A stretch of DNA of 64,000 nucleotides from Solibacillus sp040273735 (GTDB lineage Bacteria > Bacillota > Bacilli > Bacillales_A > Planococcaceae). Where the stretch lies: positions 1-64,000 of the forward strand of contig NZ_JBELZM010000010.1 of the NCBI RefSeq assembly GCF_040273735.1, given 5' to 3'. Shown here in pieces: positions 1-6,691 of the stretch; position 1 is the first letter of the stretch; every line of letters starts with the position of its first letter. The position numbers and the translations under genes are program-made. The notes below the pieces were generated by a model. The model searched no databases. It had not been told where the DNA came from and worked only from the letters and a program-made list of their open reading frames with translations.

Positions 1-146
1 GGTTACCCGTTAAAATTCCCATCATTACACTTCCCTTCAAAATTAGGTGTATTTCATACAACGGTAGTATGAGCATTTAAAGTGTTTTAATTCATATATA
101 AATGAAAAAAATACATGACATCTTCCTTATTTTATAAATGACAAAA

Positions 147-185
147 AAATAAGACGCTTGCTACAGAATAGCAAACGTCTTATTT
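147..185 (-). terminator. Terminator hairpin downstream of carD-like gene
   Basis: Ten-base arms AAATAAGACG and CGTCTTATTT enclose a second paired segment (TTGCTA/TAGCAA). Read on the minus strand the stem is followed by a run of seven Ts, so it fits an intrinsic terminator for the leftward gene that ends at 291. Nothing else is recognisable in the first 290 bases except the hairpin at 223-266. Confidence 0.6.
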
Positions 186-222
186 GAAATCATTTTTATG
201 TATAAAGTGGTAAGTCAATCAG

Positions 223-266
223 TAACGAGTAGTGTTGAAGTAAACGGGATTTACTTCAACTCGTTA
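223..266. other. Long inverted repeat, 3' side of carD-like gene
   Basis: TAACGA and GTTGAAGTAAA pair with TTTACTTCAAC and TCGTTA around a five-base loop, with a four-base bulge on one side. No T-run follows on either strand, so it may be an mRNA 3'-end stabilising or processing hairpin, or a protein site. The function is not shown by the sequence. Confidence 0.4.
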
Positions 267-290
267 ATGAAATAAAGCTAATTTTATAAA

Positions 291-794
291 TCAGTTAGTA
301 GGACCTTGAACTCTTTTGTAAATTTCTTTTTCGATATCTTCTTTTGGCTTTTTAAGCGCGATTTCCAAGACATCTAATATAATTGTGGATAGTTGCTGTA
401 AAATTTGGGAGTCTTGAGATGTAATTTTTTTCTCGTCTTTTTGTAATTCCAAATCTTTTCGTAGGAGTGTATTCATTAACTGGGCAGCTTCTAGATGATT
501 ATTCGCACTTAAGATTTCTGCGTGGTTTCGTTGACGGTTTGTACTACGGTCATTCCATTCGCTTGGTTCATTCGAAAAACAATCCATAATTTGAACTGCT
601 TCATCATAGCTCAATATTTTTTCAAGTTGTGAGTTTTTACTCTCAACTGGATGATATAGTGTTACTCCCGGTCTTATTTTTGATTGCATAACATAGTAAA
701 GCATAGGTTCTCCTGTGAAGTTTTGTTCTATAATACCATCGATTTGGCAAATGCCATGTGATTTATAAAACGTTAAGTCACCAATTTTATACAT
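291..794 (-). CDS. CarD/CdnL family transcription regulator
   Basis: This 167-residue protein begins with a CarD_CdnL/TRCF-type RNA-polymerase-interaction domain: residues 1-65 carry the 'MYKIGDLTFYKSHGICQIDGI' type opening and a 'YYVMQSK...LYHPVES' strand pair. A mostly helical tail follows. CarD proteins bind the RNA polymerase beta subunit and stabilise open complexes; this one resembles the small Bacillus YdeB group. A GGAGGC ribosome site lies 8 bases before the ATG. It diverges from a marR gene, and its promoter (TTGACT-17-TATTAT) overlaps a perfect palindrome, so repression by the neighbouring MarR protein is a reasonable inference. Family assignment is good; the target genes are unknown. 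Confidence 0.8.
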   Translation of the reverse strand: MYKIGDLTFYKSHGICQIDGIIEQNFTGEPMLYYVMQSKIRPGVTLYHPVESKNSQLEKILSYDEAVQIMDCFSNEPSEWNDRSTNRQRNHAEILSANNHLEAAQLMNTLLRKDLELQKDEKKITSQDSQILQQLSTIILDVLEIALKKPKEDIEKEIYKRVQGPTN

Positions 795-825
795 ATATAC
801 GCCTCCGGAAAAAGTTATAACATTA

Positions 826-854
826 ATAATAAAGTAATTTATTATTTAAGTCAA
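826..854 (-). promoter_or_regulatory. Promoter of carD-like gene
   Basis: On the minus strand TTGACT (849-854) and TATTAT (826-831) are separated by exactly 17 bases, a near-consensus SigA promoter. The -35 lies inside the palindrome at 844-870. Confidence 0.65.
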
Positions 855-870
855 CTAAGTTGACTTAAAT
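844..870. promoter_or_regulatory. Perfect palindromic operator between carD-like and marR genes
   Basis: Arms ATTTAAGTCAAC and GTTGACTTAAAT are perfect 12-base inverted repeats around a 3-base spacer. Size, symmetry and position fit a MarR-family dimer operator that would block the leftward promoter and also affect the rightward one. Binding by the adjacent MarR protein is inferred. Confidence 0.6.
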
Positions 871-890
871 GCCCTATTAGTATCGTGAAC

Positions 891-919
891 TTGAATTAAT
901 ATATTAGCTTTAGTATGAT
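891..919 (+). promoter_or_regulatory. Candidate SigA promoter of marR gene
   Basis: TTGAAT (891-896), a 17-base spacer and TATGAT (914-919) lie about 50 bases before the marR start. Confidence 0.5.
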
Positions 920-968
920 GCTTGAGAATATTTAAGAATTATGTTGATAGAAAGAAGGGGGAGAAGCA

Positions 969-1382
969 ATGATTGACTTTATAGAATTATTGTATCGCCA
1001 ACATAAACAGTTACGCCAAAAGGCAGAAATTATGTGGAATGAAAATAATGACCTTCATATAACGAGTTCGGAATGGTTTGTACTGAAAAACATATATGAG
1101 GGCTATGTAACGGTACCCGAATTAGTAAAACAATTAGACATTTCAAAGCAAGGGGTTCATAAATTTGTGACTTCCTTACAAGAAAAAGAATTAATTACGA
1201 CCGAATTAATAAAAGGCTCAAAAGTTCAAAAGATGGCTCATTTGACCGAAAAGGGAGTCGTTATTTTTAATGAAAGCAAAAAAATGGAGCTTGAAATAGA
1301 AAAGATGGTAAGGAACACGATCGGGGATAAAGAATATGAACTGCTGTTGGAAATGCTCAAAAAGCCGCTCCTGAAAATTTAA
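969..1382 (+). CDS. MarR family transcription regulator
   Basis: This 137-residue winged-helix protein has its DNA-reading helix near residues 55-75 ('VKQLDISKQGVHKFVTSL') and the wing after it. Flanking N- and C-terminal helices would form the dimer interface. MarR proteins are usually repressors released by small ligands or oxidants. No single conserved redox cysteine is visible, so an OhrR-type cysteine switch is unlikely. A strong GGGGGAG ribosome site precedes the ATG. The gene diverges from a CarD-like gene across a perfect palindrome, which suggests autoregulation and joint control. The ligand is unknown. Confidence 0.8.
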   Translation: MIDFIELLYRQHKQLRQKAEIMWNENNDLHITSSEWFVLKNIYEGYVTVPELVKQLDISKQGVHKFVTSLQEKELITTELIKGSKVQKMAHLTEKGVVIFNESKKMELEIEKMVRNTIGDKEYELLLEMLKKPLLKI

Positions 1383-1414
1383 ATCCGATAATTACGAAAT
1401 GAAGACTACTGAAA

Positions 1415-1448
1415 AACCGCACGAAAGAAAATTTTCCTTCATGCGGTT
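1415..1448. terminator. Bidirectional terminator between marR and nitroreductase genes
   Basis: Arms AACCGCACGAAAGAAAA and TTTTCCTTCATGCGGTT pair almost throughout with a tiny loop, between two converging genes. The flanks are A-rich on the left and T-rich on the right. Confidence 0.6.
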
Positions 1449-1470
1449 ACTTTAATATGTTTTATAAATC

Positions 1471-2034
1471 TTATTTAAAAGAACCTTCAAATACAATTTC
1501 GTTTAACGGACGTCGACCTGATGGTGTTTCACGATCCTGTAATTCAGGAGACAGCATTTCTTTGTCGCCTTTGTAACCAATTGCGATTGCTAAATGCACA
1601 TCAAACGTATCAGGAATGTCAAACGCCTCTTTCGCCACATCTTTATAAATACCGCTCATTGGATGTGTGATTAAACCTTCCTTAGCTGCCTGAAGTGACA
1701 GGAAGCCCCATGCTGTCCCTGCATCAAACTCATGTGAACCCTTTGTATTGTCAGAAACAACTAATACTAAAACAGGAGCACGTTTTGCCCATACTAAGTT
1801 ACCTTCCATTAGAACGGGATGGAATTTAGCTAAATCCTCTTCTGTTTTCGCTACGATAAAACGCCAAGGTTGGTTGTTGCCTGCTGAAGGGGCCCATCGT
1901 GCTGCTTCAAATAGACGGTTTAATACATCGTCGGCAACAGGAGTGTCTGCATAGGCACGTGGTGACCAACGATTTAAAAATACTTCAGAAATGTCGTGCT
2001 CCGCTGTTCGAAATTCTTTTGCTTGTAATACCAT
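1471..2034 (-). CDS. Nitroreductase family FMN flavoprotein
   Basis: This 187-residue oxidoreductase of the nitroreductase/FMN-dependent dehydrogenase fold would use NAD(P)H to reduce nitro or quinone substrates. Visible family marks are 'RWSPRAY' near residue 22 and 'WAPSAGNNQPWRF' near 47-59, which line the FMN site, then 'AWGFLSLQAA' and the 'AIAIGYK' strand. Length is typical of the short YdgI/YodC-like group. An AGGAGG ribosome site lies just upstream. It is monocistronic, converging on the marR gene. The substrate cannot be read from the sequence. Confidence 0.85.
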   Translation of the reverse strand: MVLQAKEFRTAEHDISEVFLNRWSPRAYADTPVADDVLNRLFEAARWAPSAGNNQPWRFIVAKTEEDLAKFHPVLMEGNLVWAKRAPVLVLVVSDNTKGSHEFDAGTAWGFLSLQAAKEGLITHPMSGIYKDVAKEAFDIPDTFDVHLAIAIGYKGDKEMLSPELQDRETPSGRRPLNEIVFEGSFK

Positions 2035-2274
2035 GAAAAAATCCTCCTATTTCTATGTAATACATCTTCTATATTAACCAACGCTAAAATATAATTGCAA
2101 ATAAAATGCTTACAAAAAGTAAGTAAATAATTTTTAGTCAGCTAATGTAGATTATTAGTGAAAATATGCATATATCCATAATTAAATGATGAGGCAGATA
2201 AAGTTGAGTTTATAGTAGACAAATACAAATATTTGCTATATACTAAGGTCAATGAGATAGTTATAAGACATTAA

Positions 2275-2345
2275 ATTCACCTATTACAAAAAGTATTTCG
2301 TGGTTTAGTTGGTACTTTTTGTAATATGTGAATTTTTTTCTTTTT
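2275..2345 (+). promoter_or_regulatory. Terminator-like hairpin in cold-shock gene leader
   Basis: Two 21-base arms (2275-2295 and 2313-2333) match as an inverted repeat at 20 of 21 positions around a 17-base loop, and a T-rich tract follows at once. The structure ends about 47 bases before the csp start. No rightward gene lies upstream that would need a terminator, so it may be a conditional leader structure. The rest of 2035-2391 shows no gene. Confidence 0.5.
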
Positions 2346-2391
2346 GAAGAATTGCGATCTTATTAAATTTAATTAATTGGAGGTCATTTAA

Positions 2392-2592
2392 ATGACACAA
2401 GGTACAGTAAAATGGTTTAACTCAGAAAAAGGTTTCGGTTTCATCGAAGTTGAAGGCGGTTCTGACGTATTCGCTCACTTCTCAGCTATTCAAGGCGACG
2501 GTTTCAAAACTCTTGAAGAAGGTCAAAAAGTTGAGTTTTCAGTAGAAGACGGTCAACGTGGACCACAAGCTACAAACATCGTAAAACTTTAA
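2392..2592 (+). CDS. csp: Cold-shock protein, RNA chaperone
   Basis: This 66-residue single cold-shock domain is a five-strand OB fold that binds single-stranded RNA and DNA and melts RNA secondary structure in the cytoplasm. RNP1 (KGFGFIEV, about 13-20) and RNP2 (DVFAHF, about 25-30) are intact, and the length equals that of CspB/CspD. A GGAGGT ribosome site precedes the ATG. A strong terminator follows at 2611, so the gene is monocistronic. Its leader carries a large hairpin plus T-tract, compatible with structure-based or temperature-based control. Which paralogue (CspB, CspC or CspD) it is cannot be decided here. Confidence 0.95.
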   Translation: MTQGTVKWFNSEKGFGFIEVEGGSDVFAHFSAIQGDGFKTLEEGQKVEFSVEDGQRGPQATNIVKL

Positions 2593-2610
2593 TTTTAATG
2601 ATGTAATGAT

Positions 2611-2646
2611 AAAAGAGGGGTCCTTTCATTAGGATCCCTCTTTTTT
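2611..2646 (+). terminator. Terminator after csp
   Basis: AAAAGAGGG pairs with TCCCTCTTTT (one wobble), enclosing a second TCCT/AGGA stem, and ends in six Ts. Confidence 0.8.
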
Positions 2647-2669
2647 GGGGTGTTTTCAGACAAAAATTA

Positions 2670-2706
2670 AGCAGTTCAAATTTATGGGGAGTAAATTTGA
2701 ACTGCT
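2670..2706. terminator. Perfect hairpin after small hypothetical gene
   Basis: Perfect 15-base arms AGCAGTTCAAATTTA and TAAATTTGAACTGCT surround a seven-base loop, located 25 bases beyond the end of the leftward gene at 2731. The minus-strand side runs into a T-rich stretch. Confidence 0.6.
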
Positions 2707-2730
2707 ATTAATTTTGCTTATTTTTAAAGC

Positions 2731-2910
2731 TTAGCCGACTAAGTTATGCTTGACCACTTCATAAGCTTGGCAAATATTTTTGTAAGCATTTTTATTCGCG
2801 GCAATCATTTCAACTGCAATTTCATATAAGTCAGAAGAGTCTGTTGTAACTAAATCGTTCAGTACAGCTGCTTCCATTTTTTCTACAAATGATAAGATTT
2901 CTGTATTCAT
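2731..2910 (-). CDS. Small hypothetical protein (59 residues)
   Basis: The short open frame starts with ATG at 2910, preceded by GGAG about 8 bases upstream, and stops at 2731, followed by a hairpin. The product begins MNTEILSFVEKMEAAV and is predicted to be a soluble helical protein with an acidic first half and two cysteine/tyrosine-bearing helices. I do not recognise a family. Codon use resembles the neighbours, and the ribosome site plus terminator support a real gene. Function unknown. Confidence 0.55.
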   Translation of the reverse strand: MNTEILSFVEKMEAAVLNDLVTTDSSDLYEIAVEMIAANKNAYKNICQAYEVVKHNLVG

Positions 2911-3084
2911 TATTCCATCTCCGAATCTGTTAGTTGTTACTATAAATATACAGTAAACAGACGTCTGACTTCAAAGGGGGTGGGGGTGAAAATGGGTCAA
3001 ATTTTTAAAGTTTGACGATAAAATGAACTTAACAAATTTTAGCTCTTTGAAAGCGTTTTTCTAATAATTGTCTAAATATTACAT

Positions 3085-3125
3085 AAAAAAACTGTTTCAA
3101 AAGAGTTTTTCTGAAACAGTTTTTT
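3085..3125 (-). terminator. Terminator after GDPD gene
   Basis: AAAAAACTGTTTCA pairs with TGAAACAGTTTTTT. It lies directly beyond the end of the leftward GDPD gene and is T-rich on its minus-strand exit. Confidence 0.7.
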
Positions 3126-3132
3126 ATCAATC

Positions 3133-3831
3133 TTAAAGGTTTACTACATCGGAAAACACGGCATCAATACCAAGTGATTCCATTTGCCGGGCTATTGCTG
3201 CATTATTTACAGTATAAGTTCTGACGATCATTCCGTTCTTAATCGCTTGCTGAACAATGGAGCGCATCCCATAGTAATAGGGGATATGTATAGCATCCGT
3301 GCCAAACTTATTTACATATTCCTCTAAGTTTACAATAAGCGAAGCGAATAGCAGCGCGGTTTTCACATTTGGCATGATTTGCTGGAAACGCGCAATGCTT
3401 TCATGATTGAATGAAGAAATAATGACACGATCTTCTAAATTAAAGGTATGAACTTCATTTGCAATGAGCGCTTCAATCCCTGGGTATTCAAAAATGTCCG
3501 ATTTTATTTCGATATTGATTTGAAAAGGGGTTGATTTAAAAACAGCCAAAGTTTCCGCTAATGTAGGTATTTTTTCACCTGCAAACGCCGGAGCAAACCA
3601 AGAGCCATAGTCGAATGTTCGCAGCTCTTCCAGTGTCATATCCTTCACATAGCCTTTACCTGTAGAAGTACGGTCAACTGATTCATCATGAATAACGACT
3701 AACTGGTTGTCCTTTGTAAGATGGACATCAAATTCAATTCCCCAAATATCCATTTTAGCGGCTTCCTGGAAAGCAATCATCGTATTTTCAGGGTAGTTGG
3801 CACTGTACCCACGGTGAGCGAGAGTCTTCAT
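3133..3831 (-). CDS. Glycerophosphodiester phosphodiesterase (cytoplasmic)
   Basis: This 232-residue TIM-barrel enzyme of the GDPD family hydrolyses glycerophosphodiesters, such as deacylated phospholipid head groups, to glycerol-3-phosphate and an alcohol. The signature HRGYSANYPENT covers residues 6-17. Catalytic and metal residues can be placed at H6, E33, D35 and H48 ('IEFDVH', 'VVIHDESVDRT'). There is no signal peptide, so it is cytoplasmic and of UgpQ/YqiK type rather than secreted GlpQ. It lies 14 bases after the Excalibur gene on the same strand, so the two are probably cotranscribed. Confidence 0.9.
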   Translation of the reverse strand: MKTLAHRGYSANYPENTMIAFQEAAKMDIWGIEFDVHLTKDNQLVVIHDESVDRTSTGKGYVKDMTLEELRTFDYGSWFAPAFAGEKIPTLAETLAVFKSTPFQINIEIKSDIFEYPGIEALIANEVHTFNLEDRVIISSFNHESIARFQQIMPNVKTALLFASLIVNLEEYVNKFGTDAIHIPYYYGMRSIVQQAIKNGMIVRTYTVNNAAIARQMESLGIDAVFSDVVNL

Positions 3832-3845
3832 TTAATTCACTTCTC

Positions 3846-4115
3846 CTATTTTTCGCAAGCAATTCCGTCTTTATCGCGATAGCTTTTTGCATTTAATTTG
3901 TAAAGCTCGGCTGATACGAAAGGTTTATATTTTGTTTTGCCGCCTTTGTTCGTTGTTTTAGCATCTTTTGCAACGCCGCCTTTGTATACCTTATTTAATT
4001 CTGTACAGTTTTTATAAGCGACTGCTTTTGTAGCTGCTTCTGCTTCTATTGCCGAAAATGAGAAACCGCTTATTAAAACAGCTCCCATTAATAATCCTGA
4101 AATATAATTTTTCAT
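3846..4115 (-). CDS. Secreted Excalibur-domain protein
   Basis: This 89-residue protein has a cleavable signal peptide (residues 1 to about 27, ending AEAEAA) and a single Excalibur domain. The domain shows 'YKNCTELNKVY' near its start and the terminal 'YRDKDGIACEK', whose DxDGxxCE loop resembles half an EF hand. Two cysteines would form a disulfide outside the cell. Excalibur domains are found on extracellular nucleases and wall proteins and are thought to bind calcium. The role of stand-alone copies is unknown. It precedes the GDPD gene in an apparent two-gene operon. Confidence 0.8.
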   Translation of the reverse strand: MKNYISGLLMGAVLISGFSFSAIEAEAATKAVAYKNCTELNKVYKGGVAKDAKTTNKGGKTKYKPFVSAELYKLNAKSYRDKDGIACEK

Positions 4116-4161
4116 TGAAAAAATCCTCCATAAACAGTATTTTCCAGTATTTTAACATATA

Positions 4162-4199
4162 AAAAAGCGAATTCACAAGGGAGGTAGTGAATTCGCTTT
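4162..4199 (-). terminator. Terminator after fabI
   Basis: AAAGCGAATTCAC pairs perfectly with GTGAATTCGCTTT. On the minus strand the stem exits into six Ts just past the fabI stop. Confidence 0.75.
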
Positions 4200-4202
4200 G
4201 GA

Positions 4203-4979
4203 CTAACCCATAATATTATAACCGCTATCGATATAAATCGTTTCGCCTGTCACACCGCGGGAAAGGTGGCTTAACATCACAATTGTCATGTCAGCTACTT
4301 CTTCCTGATTTGTGTTGCGTTTTAACGGAGATGTTTCTTCGATTTTGTGCAGAATCTGATTGAAGCTTGGAACACCTTTTGCAGCTAATGTACGGATGGC
4401 ACCGGCAGAAATTGCATTTACACGAATATTTTCCGCACCAACATCGGCTGCCAAATAGCGCATTGATGCTTCCAGTGCTGCTTTAGCAACGCCCATTACA
4501 TTATAGCCGTCAAGAACACGCTGTGCGCCTAAATAAGACATCGTTACGATAGAACCGCCTTCTGTCATGTAAGGTTTTGCAGCTTTTGTTACAGCGATCA
4601 GCGAATAGGCACTTGTATCTTGTGCAAAGGCATAGCCATCACGTGTTGTTTCGACGAATCGATTGTGCAGATCTTCGGCGTGAGCGAAGGCAACAGAGTG
4701 GATAATGCCATGAATCACTTTAAATTGCTCACCGATTTGATTGAATGCTTTTTCAATGCTTTCGTCGTTGTTTACGTCACATTCAATAACTGTTGCATTG
4801 TGCTCTTCGTAATTTGTTAATAGTTTTTCGATTTTTCCTTTTGAACGTTCTTTACGATATGTGAAAATAACATTTGCTCCGACATCAAATAGTCGTTTCG
4901 CGATGCCCCAAGCAATACTGCGCTCATTGGCAACACCCATTACGACAATATTTTTCCCTTTTAATTGTAATAAATCCAT
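4203..4979 (-). CDS. fabI: Enoyl-ACP reductase, NADH-dependent
   Basis: FabI carries out the last step of each fatty-acid elongation cycle, reducing enoyl-ACP to acyl-ACP with NADH or NADPH. The 258-residue atypical short-chain dehydrogenase shows the nucleotide site 'GVANERSIAWGIA' (15-27), the 'SVAFAH' strand, and catalytic Tyr159 and Lys166 spaced Y-x6-K, with Y149 as the extra active-site tyrosine. Length is normal. AGGGGTG precedes the ATG. A long palindrome around a TTAGTACCTACTACTAA core upstream is a FapR-type operator, so malonyl-CoA-responsive repression is expected. Confidence 0.95.
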   Translation of the reverse strand: MDLLQLKGKNIVVMGVANERSIAWGIAKRLFDVGANVIFTYRKERSKGKIEKLLTNYEEHNATVIECDVNNDESIEKAFNQIGEQFKVIHGIIHSVAFAHAEDLHNRFVETTRDGYAFAQDTSAYSLIAVTKAAKPYMTEGGSIVTMSYLGAQRVLDGYNVMGVAKAALEASMRYLAADVGAENIRVNAISAGAIRTLAAKGVPSFNQILHKIEETSPLKRNTNQEEVADMTIVMLSHLSRGVTGETIYIDSGYNIMG

Positions 4980-5000
4980 AACGACACCCCTAAAATGATT

Positions 5001-5033
5001 AGTTAATATTAGTACCTACTACTAATATTAACT
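5001..5033 (-). promoter_or_regulatory. FapR-type operator upstream of fabI
   Basis: Perfect 14-base arms AGTTAATATTAGTA and TACTAATATTAACT flank CCTAC. The core at 5009-5025 matches the known FapR box of Bacillus lipid genes as I remember it. FapR represses fatty-acid and phospholipid genes until malonyl-CoA binds it. Confidence 0.8.
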
Positions 5034-5081
5034 ATAACATCTCATTTATAGATTCGCAATGAGAAAAAAAGAGCAAAATAA

Positions 5082-5108
5082 AAAACGACCCTTTAAAAGG
5101 AATCGTTT
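5082..5108 (-). terminator. Terminator after fer
   Basis: AAACGA/TCGTTT and CCTT/AAGG stems form a hairpin that, on the minus strand, is followed by a T-rich exit 15 bases beyond the ferredoxin gene. Confidence 0.6.
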
Positions 5109-5122
5109 CGTATGTTTGTATA

Positions 5123-5371
5123 CTATTCGAATTTTAATGAGTCGCCGTCAAATGTTTCATCTGCAACTTTAATAGAGTCTGTTGGACAGCCTTCAAATGC
5201 ATCTTGCATATCTTCTAGTAGATCTTCTGGAACTTCAGCAGTACCCATGTTATCATCTAAAATAACGAAAGCGATTCCTTCATCATCATAATCATAAATA
5301 TCCGGTGCAGCAGCGCCACAAGCGCCACAAGCGATACAAGTATCTTTATCTACGATAGTATATTTTGGCAT
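5123..5371 (-). CDS. fer: 4Fe-4S ferredoxin
   Basis: This small acidic 82-residue electron carrier binds one [4Fe-4S] cluster, as in the thermostable Bacillus ferredoxins. Ligands are C12, C15 and C18 (CIACGAC) and the remote C62 in 'GCPTDSI'. The second cluster motif of 2[4Fe-4S] ferredoxins is absent. GGAGAGG precedes the ATG. In B. subtilis fer sits next to ypbB and recS; here that order is kept, but about 1.3 kb with an integrase remnant is wedged between them. Confidence 0.95.
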   Translation of the reverse strand: MPKYTIVDKDTCIACGACGAAAPDIYDYDDEGIAFVILDDNMGTAEVPEDLLEDMQDAFEGCPTDSIKVADETFDGDSLKFE

Positions 5372-5546
5372 TGTTACCTCTCCTTTATCCGTTCGTTTCC
5401 ATAAAGCTCTTACTTATTCTAATGGTGTTTTCGGCACTTTTCAACAGTTAAAACATTATATCTATAGAATTTCACTGAATTGTAGAATCCAATGGTATAA
5501 AGCTTTTCTCATAAAAGGTGTTTCAACTGATTTCATTGTATCATAT

Positions 5547-5945
5547 TTAACCGTATTCAAAATCGTATTCACACCGTATTAAATTTTCCATGAATTTTTT
5601 AAACTTCTGCACAGCAACTTCCTGTGATTTTTTTGATACATGGGCATAGATGTTCATAGTAATTTTTGCATCCGCATGTCCTAAATGATTTTGTACTTCT
5701 TTAATACTTGCGCCAGCTTCAAATAATAAACTGCTATGGGGATGTCGTAAACCATGTGTAGTGATTTCATTTAAATTATATTTTGCATGAACGCGTACAA
5801 TCCACTTTCTAATTGTAGAAGGTTGGAGGTGCGTTTTTTTTGTATTTCTAAAAAATACTGATTTTAGCTTGCAGGGTATTGAAGTTGAAGTCTGATTTAA
5901 AATAATCCATTTGCTGATATTTTTCCATTCTTTCAAAATGGCCAC
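5547..5945 (-). pseudogene. Tyrosine recombinase (phage integrase) C-terminal remnant
   Basis: The frame holds only the C-terminal half of a tyrosine recombinase. 'HGLRHPHSSLLFEAGASI' carries the catalytic H-x-x-R box, 'LGHAD' the second histidine, and 'MNIYAH' the tyrosine nucleophile. The first catalytic arginine and the whole arm-binding and core-binding region (usually about 200 more residues) are missing. There is no ribosome site at the apparent start, so this is a decayed fragment. It lies between fer and ypbB, adjacent in B. subtilis, and marks an old insertion of a mobile element now mostly deleted. Confidence 0.8.
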
Positions 5946-6043
5946 AACTTATAGTTTTGGTGAAGTACAATTATTATTGTGAATTCCAGTAGTGACAATC
6001 ATTTCCATTCGCATTATGATTAAGGTGGATGGGAGGTAAAGTT

Positions 6044-6241
6044 ATGAGTGTAATCTTACGTTTAAGTAATGGCGAAAAGATAGATATGAAAGTCACCCTT
6101 GAGGAATTTGAAGAAATGTATTTGAAAGATGACGGTTGCTTTCATTCTGGTTATATAAGATTCGTGTTAAATGAGGGGAAAGAAGAGCTATCTGAATTAA
6201 TATTTACAAACCACATTGTATCTATAGAAGAAGTAAAGTGA
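6044..6241 (+). CDS. Small hypothetical protein (65 residues)
   Basis: The start chosen is the ATG at 6044, because GGGAGG (6031-6036) sits 7 bases before it; an upstream in-frame ATG at 6029 lacks a site. The product (MSVILRLSNGEKIDMKVTLE...) looks like a small mixed alpha/beta protein, rich in charged residues, without a signal peptide or membrane segment. No family recognised. It lies in the integrase-remnant region and could be a leftover of that element. A weak terminator follows at 6382. Confidence 0.5.
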   Translation: MSVILRLSNGEKIDMKVTLEEFEEMYLKDDGCFHSGYIRFVLNEGKEELSELIFTNHIVSIEEVK

Positions 6242-6381
6242 TATTCACGGTCGCATCCAATCGGGTATGGAGATAGCCCTAATAAAGCAAATGTATCGCC
6301 ACAGGTTCAATACGGCCTTTATAACTATATAGCAACGTTACGTGTGAAATGTTGCAGATAGATTAGATACGCATATAAAAG

Positions 6382-6409
6382 AGCTTGCTCAACCCGAGTA
6401 GGCTTTTTT
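6382..6409 (+). terminator. Terminator after small hypothetical gene
   Basis: AGCTTGCTC pairs with GAGTAGGCT using two G-U pairs and is followed by six Ts. The remaining 6242-6691 interval shows no gene I can support. Confidence 0.5.
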
Positions 6410-6691
6410 GATTTTGGATATTCGGCACGGTTCCCGAAATTCGTGATTCGCACCATCTTGCAAATAATGACGTTGTTTTGAATGGTTTTTGCTCTTAAAA
6501 AAAGATTGTAGCGTAATAGCAGCATTCATAATTTTGCCCCCAGCAACGTCTTAAAAAATAAACCATAGTCAAAGTCGTAATCAATTTTATTTGATATGCT
6601 TTATAAAGCGTTGAAAATACTGATATAATTGGCTTTAAGAAAATTCGTGCCATACTTTTCAACCTATTAATACGAAAATGAGGGATTTGAT

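Noticed and set aside
3048..3061. CcpA cre-like sequence TGAAAGCGTTTTTC
   Set aside because: Matches the consensus at about 12 of 14 positions but lacks the terminal CA, and sits 137 bases upstream of the nearest start inside an AT-rich gap; too weak to call.
6242..6361. In-frame continuation after the stop of the 65-codon gene
   Set aside because: About 39 further codons follow the TGA, but with no start or ribosome site and no family match; stop-codon readthrough is not supported.
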